Assembly: GCA_964399965.1 (NCBI GenBank)
Contig: CAYNRX010000030.1
Coordinates: 1-28,415 of the forward strand
DNA length: 28,415 nucleotides
DNA from: UBA1381 sp964399965
GTDB taxonomy: Bacteria > Bacillota > Clostridia > UBA1381
Direction: 5' to 3'
The position numbers and the translations under genes are program-made. How positions within the stretch are numbered: the first letter of the stretch is position 1; each line of letters opens with the position of its first letter. This document shows, in pieces, positions 1 to 5,292 of this stretch. The notes beneath the pieces were generated by a model. That model ran no database searches and was not told the origin of the DNA. It was given only the letters and a program-made list of their open reading frames with translations.

Positions 1-11
1 GGAGCAGTACC

Positions 12-374
12 TTATACTGCTTTTCTCATTGCCCTATCCGGGCGTACATTATGGACATGACCTTTGTCCGTATGTGTGCTCAGTACAAATTCATATTTGC
101 CGCCCAATACTTCCTCAGCCAGTTTCATTCCTATCTCATGAGCCTGCTCAGGCGTTGTTTCACCGGGCTTGAAAGATATTATCATGTGCCGTGCCAAATG
201 CGTCCCGCGTTCGCTTGATTGTTTGCGTGTCCATTCAAACTCAATATCCGCAGTTTCGGGTGAGCAGGCGAAAGATGAAACGAGTAATGCTCCGTCTGTC
301 TTTTTCGGATCAAGCACATAGTCAAGAGCTTTTCTCAGTGTAGACTTAATAGGATGCGTCTTTGTAACTGCCAT
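12..374 (-). pseudogene. Truncated relaxase (MobA/VirD2-like mobilization nuclease), N-terminal part
   Basis: This 120-residue product is the start of a relaxase, the enzyme that nicks oriT and pilots the transferred strand of a mobilizable element. The N-terminus (MAVTKTHPIKSTLRKALDYV) and the segment with STHTDKGHVHN match this family. In intact relaxases the HxHN stretch belongs to the metal-binding histidine triad and is followed by another His and a hydrophobic strand. Here, immediately after HVHN (about position 50), the reading changes to VRPDRAMRKAV and stops, so the third His and the remaining several hundred residues are missing. The start at 374 overlaps the end of mobC by 40 bp, the usual mobC-mobA arrangement. 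It is almost certainly non-functional as a nickase. The breakpoint suggests a deletion or recombination inside the element. Confidence 0.75.
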
Positions 375-664
375 ATCTCATCGAGCCTTTCTTTGATCTC
401 CTCAATATCTTCCTTATAGACCGAGTTTGTTGAATTGACGCGCTTTGTGATTTGGTTGACATTCCGCCCAATTACTTGCAGCTCCTTTGTAAATTCCTTA
501 ATACCGGATGTGTCGGTGTAAATGATAAGCCCGTCGATAGCCATTTTACGCAGATATGCGCCTATATGTTTGGTCGGTATCTGCGCCATTTTCTGCTCTA
601 TGAGCCTGCGTTCTTCCTCTGTGACGGGGCAGCGGAGAACGATTTTTCTTTTCCTGTTTGCCAT
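335..664 (-). CDS. MobC-like relaxosome accessory protein
   Basis: The 109-residue basic protein begins MANRKRKIVLRCPVTEEERR. It carries the MobC-family pattern: a short basic N-terminal strand, then EER..I..KM, a GAYLRKMAIDG segment and a C-terminal helix with GRNVNQITKRVN. MobC proteins bind oriT and help the relaxase open the nic site. The start at 664 is chosen over an upstream in-frame ATG because it has an AGGAGGT ribosome binding site seven bases ahead. Its 3' end overlaps the truncated relaxase start by 40 bp, so the two were translationally coupled. The N-terminal ribbon-helix-helix fold is inferred from the family, not seen directly. MobC looks intact while its partner relaxase is broken. 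Confidence 0.8.
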   Translation of the reverse strand: MANRKRKIVLRCPVTEEERRLIEQKMAQIPTKHIGAYLRKMAIDGLIIYTDTSGIKEFTKELQVIGRNVNQITKRVNSTNSVYKEDIEEIKERLDEIWQLQRRILLSLH

Positions 665-697
665 TGCAAGACCTCCTCGTTTTGAAATTTTAAAGGG

Positions 698-747
698 TGT
701 GGGAATATCCCACAAGTAACGGCAATCGTCTGTTGGTGATGATTGCC
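698..747. other. Candidate oriT / mobC leader with two tandem inverted repeats
   Basis: Directly upstream of mobC are two stacked inverted repeats. TGTGGGA/TCCCACA (698-704 with 708-714) has a 3-nt loop, and GGCAATC/GATTGCC (721-727 with 741-747) has a 13-nt loop. Inverted repeats just upstream of mobC are where oriT lies in many mobilizable elements, so this is a candidate origin of transfer. A leader-RNA structure for mobC is the alternative. A third hairpin (819-828 with 832-841, one G-U pair) lies further upstream. Confidence 0.35.
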
Positions 748-787
748 TTTTCGCAAGTGTGGCTACATTTGCTGTGCTTGCTATTCT

Positions 788-816
788 ACTATATTTCCCC
801 TTATATCAAGTAACAA
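788..816 (-). promoter_or_regulatory. Probable promoter of mobC-relaxase
   Basis: Read on the minus strand, TTGTTA (816-811) and TATAGT (793-788) are separated by exactly 17 bp. They lie about 125 bp upstream of the mobC start. Both hexamers are close to the sigma-A consensus. Confidence 0.4.
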
Positions 817-932
817 GCGTGTAAAAGCTTTGCTTTTGCACGGGTATAAATAGAATAATTCGCAAAATTATGATTTTTTTCATCGACACGTAATTACATA
901 TGTTCCACAACTACAACATTATACGTTATCGA

Positions 933-1121
933 GTTTTATCAAAAAATCTTTGATTGAGCAATATAAAGATAAAACATGATAGCTTTTATCAATCTATGGC
1001 TTACGATTACGCAATTTTATTCCCTCGCTTAGACAAACTTTTCACGACAAATTTGTTAATATTATTGTATGATGTACTATAAATCCAGATATTTACTTAT
1101 AATTTTGTGATTTGTTTTATC
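933..1121. repeat. Scattered TTTTATC repeats in AT-rich gene-free stretch
   Basis: The 665-1369 interval has no credible gene. Its AT-rich middle holds three forward copies of TTTTATCAA (934, 984, 1115; the first and third preceded by G) and one reverse copy GATAAAAC (968-975). Such iterons could be binding sites for a recombinase or element regulator. In AT-rich DNA some recurrence is expected by chance, so support is weak. Confidence 0.25.
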
Positions 1122-1210
1122 AAAGAAAATCAAATGTAAAAGATTATCGTCTTAATATATTATATTCTACTGTCAAAATATATCCCCATCTTTTAAAGAT
1201 ATAAGAACCG

Positions 1211-1277
1211 AGCGCCTCAGCGTAAAGCTGAAGGCGCTATTTGACTTTCAAAAAAATTTTTTAAAATTTTTTTGAAA
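1211..1277. terminator. Tandem hairpins: GC stem followed by AT palindrome
   Basis: AGCGCC-T-CAGC (1211-1221) pairs with GCTG-AA-GGCGCT (1227-1238) around a GTAAA loop. It is followed at once by a 15-bp perfect AT palindrome with arms 1246-1260 and 1263-1277. A GC stem followed by A/T runs suits an intrinsic terminator, possibly bidirectional, isolating the divergent mobC and sigma-like transcription units. No gene reading into it from the left is visible in this window. Confidence 0.35.
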
Positions 1278-1369
1278 AAGTAGTGCAAAAGACGGTCATT
1301 TTTACGCTTGTTATAAGTATAGAGGGAAATAAAACGGTACATCAACTTTCAGCGAAAGGAGGTGTACCT

Positions 1370-1795
1370 ATGGATAAGCAAGAGTTGAACGAAAAGCAAT
1401 TTGCAAGTTTTTGCTGTAAAGTCATCAAGCATTCTTTATCTGATTTTTTTAGGCAGCAAAGACAAGCCCGGAAACACAATGTTGCTGCAGTATCGTTTGA
1501 TGATGTGCAAAACTGCGATATTATTGACAACGGGGATACCGGTATCAAATTTAATATCAGGATCAATATCCTGCATAAAACTGTCCCCATAGAAAATGAA
1601 GCGTTGGCAGCGGCGCTGAACAAGCTGCCTCAGCAATTTTGCGATATTGTGCTTATGTATTACTTCTTAGACTTAACGGATAATGAGATAAGTTCATTCT
1701 TTGGGATTGCACGCCAAAGAATATGGGAAAAGCGTCAAAGGGCGCTGAAAAAAATAACAGCCGCAATGACGGCAGGAGGTCAAAATGAAAGATAG
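1370..1795 (+). CDS. Sigma-70 region 4-like regulatory protein of a mobile element
   Basis: The 141-residue protein begins MDKQELNEKQFASFCCKVIK. Its first third (KHSLSDFFRQQRQARK) resembles the region-2-like helix of element-borne sigma-like proteins. The C-terminal third (ALNKLPQQFCDIVLMYYF, LDLTDNEISSFFGIARQRIW, EKRQRALKKI) is a sigma region 4 helix-turn-helix. Genes of this type accompany clostridial conjugative and mobilizable transposons and are thought to control element transcription. An AAAGGAGGTG site six bases ahead decides the start at 1370 against longer in-frame readings. The 3' end overlaps the next gene by 11 bp, indicating coupled translation. No full sigma region 2 or 3 is present, so it may modulate rather than replace a sigma factor. 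Confidence 0.75.
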   Translation: MDKQELNEKQFASFCCKVIKHSLSDFFRQQRQARKHNVAAVSFDDVQNCDIIDNGDTGIKFNIRINILHKTVPIENEALAAALNKLPQQFCDIVLMYYFLDLTDNEISSFFGIARQRIWEKRQRALKKITAAMTAGGQNER

Positions 1796-2021
1796 TTTAC
1801 CGAGGATTCCATATGAGATCATACAGGCGGCAGTAAACAGTGATGAAAAGGCATTGAAATATATTCTTGATGTTTTCTATCCATATATAGAGAAATTAGC
1901 AACAAAAAGCTATTTTGACGAGTTTGGATACTGCCGTAGAGAGATAGATTACGAACTGATCGCTTATATACAAAGCAATCTTATTATGGAAATAGTACAT
2001 AGATTCAGACTCCTTTCGTAA
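1785..2021 (+). CDS. Helix-turn-helix element protein (HTH_16-like)
   Basis: The 78-residue protein starts MKDSLPRIPYEIIQAAVNSD. It contains the pattern IPYEIIQAAVNSDEKAL.YIL..Y.PYI.KLAT typical of the small helix-turn-helix proteins that follow the sigma-like gene in clostridial conjugative transposons. The family is related to sigma region 2 and is presumed regulatory. AGGAGGT lies just ahead of the ATG, inside the preceding gene, and the 11-bp overlap makes the two an operon. The family commonly ends in a short basic tail; here the end (IVHRFRLLS) appears complete. No enzymatic role is expected. Confidence 0.7.
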   Translation: MKDSLPRIPYEIIQAAVNSDEKALKYILDVFYPYIEKLATKSYFDEFGYCRREIDYELIAYIQSNLIMEIVHRFRLLS

Positions 2022-2050
2022 GCCTTAACCGAAGGCGATAAACTTTTGAA

Positions 2051-2086
2051 GTAAGGAGCGCGTTTTGCACCTCCTGCGCTCCTTAC
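2051..2086 (+). terminator. 11-bp perfect hairpin with CACCTCCT loop
   Basis: GTAAGGAGCGC (2051-2061) and GCGCTCCTTAC (2076-2086) form a perfect 11-bp stem 29 bp after the helix-turn-helix stop codon. There is no strong U-tract, so termination would be weak. The 14-nt loop exposes CACCTCCT (2068-2075), the complement of a Shine-Dalgarno sequence. Confidence 0.5.
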
Positions 2087-2219
2087 AAATCTTATCATTC
2101 TATATAAACGTATTTCAATGAATACGCTTATATAGGCTGATAAGCCATGCAGATTGACAACTGAATATACCTTTCATCAAATACGTTCTTTCCGTGTATG
2201 AGCCATATTTGACTGTGCG

Positions 2220-2490
2220 CCATGACTTCGGTGTTCATTCGGACAACAGCCGATGCTGTCAAACTTCTACCTGTCGTAATTGAATATCGGACGAGCGATA
2301 AACACATAAAAGAAATATCGGGCAGCTCCCGATACGGCGAAGAGTCATGGAAAGCATAATGATACTCCCGTCTTGAACGCGTCACTGCATTGGGCGGCTG
2401 TGCGAGACCCGCACGGAGGTGGAAGTCCTGTGATACCGATGCGCTGTCGGTAGTTTGATGATCGCCTTGTATCAGGGGGCGCGGCAATAA
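2220..2490 (+). ncRNA. Candidate structured RNA upstream of tnpW
   Basis: The 2022-2539 gap has no convincing gene but is rich in consistent base pairing. A long-range stem CCATGACTTCG (2220-2230) with CGAAGAGTCATGG (2338-2350) closes local hairpins 2246-2250/2255-2259, 2286-2289/2296-2299 and 2316-2322/2328-2334 (TATCGGG/CCCGATA, perfect). Downstream come GTGCG/CGCAC (2400-2404/2410-2414), ACCGA/TCGGT (2435-2439/2447-2451) and CGCC/GGCG (2463-2466/2478-2481). This density suggests a folded RNA, or a single-stranded-DNA structure used in transfer or replication. I do not recognise a named RNA family. Strand is assigned from the flanking plus-strand genes. Confidence 0.4.
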
Positions 2491-2539
2491 ATGATACGAA
2501 AATAAGACAAGTAATTTGTCTACGAATGGAGATATAACA

Positions 2540-2737
2540 ATGAACCCTACAATACAGAGAATACCATGTACGCAGATCAGCAGAGATGATGCTGACGGCA
2601 TTACAACAGAAACAAAATATAAGTCAGGTTATACAACGTTCATTGTCAAGAGTCATTTCAAGGGACCAAAACGGATCTCTGATCTGCTCTTTGATATATT
2701 GATGAAAGACAATGAGGATTCCAAAGAAAATTTATAA
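2540..2737 (+). CDS. tnpW: TnpW-type small transposon-encoded protein
   Basis: The 65-residue protein begins MNPTIQRIPCTQISRDDADG. The core KYKSGYTTFIVKSHFKGPKR followed by a helical acidic tail matches small proteins annotated TnpW that sit just upstream of TnpX-type serine recombinases in clostridial elements. Their role is not established; linkage suggests an accessory to excision or integration. The start at 2540 is preferred over an in-frame TTG at 2516 because GGAGA lies a suitable distance ahead. It ends 87 bp before the recombinase gene and likely shares its transcript. Assignment rests on the motif and on position, not on known biochemistry. Confidence 0.6.
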   Translation: MNPTIQRIPCTQISRDDADGITTETKYKSGYTTFIVKSHFKGPKRISDLLFDILMKDNEDSKENL

Positions 2738-2824
2738 AAGCAGCAGACAAATCAAAGAAAATTTGATATAATATAAAGGACAGTCGATGGATTTTCAGTT
2801 GTCCTTTAGAGGAGGATACAGAAC

Positions 2825-4456
2825 ATGAAAATTCTTAACAATTATAATGTCGGCATATACTGCCGTCTTTCAAGAGACGATCATAACGGAAACCTTGAAA
2901 GTATGAGTATTTCAAATCAGCGTCAGGTCCTTATGGACTATGTACGCGAGAAAGGCTGGACTTTAACAGACTGCTATGTGGATGACGGATTCTCAGGTAC
3001 GAATTTTGACAGACCCGATTTCAATCGTATGATACGCGATGCCGAACGCGGCAGGATAGACTGCATAATCACAAAGGATCTTTCCAGATTGGGAAGAAAC
3101 TATGTTCAGACCGGCTATTATACGGACGAATATTTTGTTGAGAATGATATTCGTTTTATAGCTGTAAATGACGGTATTGATACAATGAAAGACAACAACG
3201 ACATCGCTGCGTTTCACCATGTCCTTAATGAGTTTTATCCGCGGCAGGTATCAAAGAAAGTGCGTCAGGTAAAGAAAAAGAGCGCTGAGCAGGGCAAATT
3301 CATGGGAAGTCAAGCGCCTTACGGCTACAAAAAGTCTCCGGAGGATAAGCATGTGCTTATCATAGACGGGGAAGCGGCCGAGATCGTGCGTAAGATATTC
3401 TTTGAATTTGCCGGCGGCGATACGGGACGTCAGATAGCAACGAGACTGAACGCGGAGCATATCGACACGCCGAGATTTTACCATTATGCAAAAGCAGGTC
3501 GTCCGAACCCGATTTCAGAGGAAAAGAATGTCTGGGGAAGCAATACGATCATGCAGCTGCTGAAAAATCAAGTGTACATAGGCAATATGGTCCAAGGGAA
3601 GCGCGAGGTCGTTTCTTTCAAGACGAAGAAACGACGTGTGGTCGATCCCAGTGAATGGATCGTCGTTGAAAATACCCATGAGCCGATCATAGACAGAGAG
3701 ACGTGGGACAAGGTTCAGACCAGAATTTTGGAAAACAGTTCGCCTAAGCCGTTGAAGAACAAATCTATCGCTCTGTTTTCTGGCATAGTGAGATGTGCTG
3801 ACTGCGGGGCTCCTTTGGCTCATATGCGGCGTAAATACGTTGCATACGAAAAAGGAGTTTACCGCTGCAGCAGGTACAATAACAACGGCGGCAGGGCTTG
3901 TACGACGCATAATGTCGATGAGGATACGCTTGCGGCATTCGTGCTCAATGACATAAGAACTCATGCTCGTTTGGCTATGGAGGACAAGGAGAGGATTGCG
4001 GGACAGCTTGTTACAGCTTTGAGAAAGAAAAACAGCAAGGAAATAAGCGCGGTCAACAGGAAAGTACAGGAGTGCGAAAAACGCATTAATGTCATTGGTC
4101 AAACAATCAAAAATCTGTATGAGGACAAGTGCATGGGCAAACTGCCTGAGAATATTTTCTATGACCTGCTCGGCAAGTATAATCAGGAGCAGGCGGACAT
4201 TGAAAAACGTCTGCCTGAGCTCCGGGCAGAGCTTGCAAGGGTGGAGGAAAACACCAGCGGTATAGACCGATGGATCGATATGATAAGCCAATATGCCGAT
4301 CTCAAGGAACTCACGCGGAATATTGTATTCAATCTTATCGACAATATAACCGTTTCAGAGCGTACAAAGGTAGACGGGGAATGGGTTCAGGAAATAAATA
4401 TAGAATACAGGTTCATCAAGAACCTGCTTGAAGAAAATAAAAAGGATATTGCTTAA
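2825..4456 (+). CDS. Large serine recombinase, TnpX-like
   Basis: This 543-residue site-specific recombinase catalyses excision and integration of the element without target duplication. The catalytic domain begins GIYCRLSRDD with nucleophile Ser16. It continues through DDGFSGTNFDRPDFNRMI and CIITKDLSRLGRNYVQTGYY, which carries the conserved arginines. A recombinase domain follows (APYGY, then GNMVQGKREVVSFKTKKR). A zinc ribbon has Cys324, Cys327, Cys348 and Cys359, and a long coiled coil (about 385-475) precedes the C-terminal tail. Length and order match the TnpX/TndX type and look intact. GAGGAGG precedes the ATG. The stop codon sits inside a perfect inverted repeat (4444-4479). It is the last plus-strand gene before the tRNA cluster, so the element boundary should lie between 4457 and 4516. 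Confidence 0.92.
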   Translation: MKILNNYNVGIYCRLSRDDHNGNLESMSISNQRQVLMDYVREKGWTLTDCYVDDGFSGTNFDRPDFNRMIRDAERGRIDCIITKDLSRLGRNYVQTGYYTDEYFVENDIRFIAVNDGIDTMKDNNDIAAFHHVLNEFYPRQVSKKVRQVKKKSAEQGKFMGSQAPYGYKKSPEDKHVLIIDGEAAEIVRKIFFEFAGGDTGRQIATRLNAEHIDTPRFYHYAKAGRPNPISEEKNVWGSNTIMQLLKNQVYIGNMVQGKREVVSFKTKKRRVVDPSEWIVVENTHEPIIDRETWDKVQTRILENSSPKPLKNKSIALFSGIVRCADCGAPLAHMRRKYVAYEKGVYRCSRYNNNGGRACTTHNVDEDTLAAFVLNDIRTHARLAMEDKERIAGQLVTALRKKNSKEISAVNRKVQECEKRINVIGQTIKNLYEDKCMGKLPENIFYDLLGKYNQEQADIEKRLPELRAELARVEENTSGIDRWIDMISQYADLKELTRNIVFNLIDNITVSERTKVDGEWVQEINIEYRFIKNLLEENKKDIA

Positions 4457-4479
4457 TTGTGGAAGATAAGCAATATCCC
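4444..4479 (+). terminator. 12-bp perfect inverted repeat spanning the recombinase stop codon
   Basis: GGATATTGCTTA (4444-4455) and TAAGCAATATCC (4468-4479) are perfectly complementary around a 12-nt loop; the TAA stop (4454-4456) is in the left arm. There is no U-tract. It could be a terminator or mRNA-stabilising structure, or part of the element end recognised by the recombinase. Confidence 0.5.
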
Positions 4480-4485
4480 AAAACC

Positions 4486-4508
4486 ATACCATTCGTTTGA
4501 AATGGTAT
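4486..4508 (-). terminator. Probable terminator of the tRNA-Ser transcript
   Basis: ATACCATT (4486-4493) pairs perfectly with AATGGTAT (4501-4508). Read on the minus strand the stem is followed by GGTTTTGGG, a short U-tract, eight bases after the CCA end of the GCU tRNA. It may also stop plus-strand reading from the recombinase. Confidence 0.5.
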
Positions 4509-4516
4509 TAACGATG

Positions 4517-4608
4517 TGGCGGAGAAGGAGGGATTTGAACCCTCGCGCCGGTTTCCCGACCTACACCCTTAGCAGGGGCGCCTCTTCGGCCTACTTGAGT
4601 ACTTCTCC
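4517..4608 (-). tRNA. tRNA-Ser (anticodon GCU)
   Basis: The minus strand folds as a class II tRNA of 92 nt. The acceptor GGAGAAG pairs with CTTCTCC, followed by G73 and an encoded CCA. The anticodon loop is CTGCTAA with anticodon GCU. There is a long variable arm and a TTCAAAT T-loop. It decodes AGC/AGU. It is the second gene of a two-tRNA transcript, with a terminator-like hairpin eight bases downstream. Confidence 0.93.
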
Positions 4609-4625
4609 GAACAAAATTATTAAAC

Positions 4626-4713
4626 TGGAGGAGAGAGCGGGATTCGAACCCGCGGATGCTCGCACATCACTGGTTTTCAAGACCAGCTCTTTAAACCGCT
4701 CAGACATCTCTCC
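4626..4713 (-). tRNA. tRNA-Ser (anticodon UGA)
   Basis: A second minus-strand class II tRNA of 88 nt. Acceptor GGAGAGA pairs with TCTCTCC. The anticodon arm CTGGT-CTTGAAA-ACCAG gives anticodon UGA, and there is a long variable arm, a GTTCGAATC T-arm and encoded CCA. It decodes UCN codons. With this pairing the discriminator base is U73, whereas its neighbour has G73. It is first in the transcript, behind a consensus promoter. Confidence 0.93.
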
Positions 4714-4742
4714 GAAGTTGTCTTTTGCCATTGACGAAAAAT

Positions 4743-4771
4743 ATTATATCATATCTTTAACAGTTTGTCAA
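4743..4771 (-). promoter_or_regulatory. Consensus promoter of the tRNA-Ser pair
   Basis: On the minus strand TTGACA (4771-4766) and TATAAT (4748-4743) are separated by 17 bp, 29 bp upstream of the first tRNA. Both hexamers are perfect sigma-A consensus, as expected for stable RNA genes. Confidence 0.8.
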
Positions 4772-4913
4772 TATCTTTTTTAAAAAATTTTGGAGTTTCT
4801 TAATTGCAATATAAAATGTCCACAAATATTAAGTGACGTTTAATTGTTCTATCAGCATATTTGAAGATAATCTGATTTTGTCAATATAAGTTGGCACTTT
4901 TTCCGAACACATC

Positions 4914-5207
4914 TCACGCAGCAGCTAATGACATATAGTACCGCTGCCGCTTCACAAGCGGCGGCAAGCCGCCGTTGGCGGAACATATCCGCCGGTTGTT
5001 CCAATATCCCATAAAATACCGCCAAACAATGCTCTTGATCTCCTCCACCTTCATATTTTCGCAGTCGTACCGCCCATAAAGCAGCTCCGTTTTCATTCTT
5101 GCCCACATACTCTCACACCGCGCATTATCATGACATCTGCCGCTTTCGCTGTTCATGCTCTGGATAAGCCCGCAGCTGCGCATTTTCCCGCTTTGGAGTT
5201 TACACAA
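4914..5207 (-). pseudogene. IS3-family transposase (orfB), C-terminal remnant
   Basis: The last 80 or so residues of an IS3-family DDE transposase are recognisable. GLIQSMNSESGRCHDNARCE leads into SMWARMKTELLYGRY, and RYFMGYWNNRRICSANGGLP then leads to the C-terminus VKRQRYYMSLAAA. The Glu in ARCESMW is the position of the catalytic acidic residue; both Asp residues and the helix-turn-helix orfA are absent. Intact family members start several hundred codons upstream, but that space is now occupied by a hairpin and the end of another gene. The element is therefore dead. A possible terminal TGTCCACAAATATTAAG lies near 4817, about 95 bp past the stop, but no partner repeat was found. Confidence 0.8.
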
Positions 5208-5243
5208 AATTGGAGATATTTCCGGAAATTTCGCACGCCCGTA

Positions 5244-5276
5244 ACACGGGCTTGGGACAAAGCGCCCAAGCCGTGT
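5244..5276 (-). terminator. Strong hairpin after the membrane-anchored gene
   Basis: ACACGGGCTTGGG (5244-5256) pairs with CCCAAGCCGTGT (5265-5276), a 12-bp GC-rich stem with one bulged base and an 8-nt loop. It begins 17 bp past the stop of the 5293-6999 gene on the minus strand. There is no U-tract, so it may be a terminator or 3'-protecting structure. Confidence 0.55.
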
Positions 5277-5292
5277 ATACTAATTTTCAATC

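Noticed and set aside
2128..2601. A 157-codon minus-strand open frame upstream of tnpW
   Set aside because: It lies over the strongly paired segment, has no ribosome binding site or family resemblance, and its composition looks like a chance frame; the structure explains the region better.
3515..4291. A 258-codon minus-strand open frame
   Set aside because: It is entirely antisense to the well-supported serine recombinase.
4457..4783. A 108-codon plus-strand open frame
   Set aside because: It runs antisense through two complete tRNA-Ser genes; the protein-like words come from tRNA sequence.
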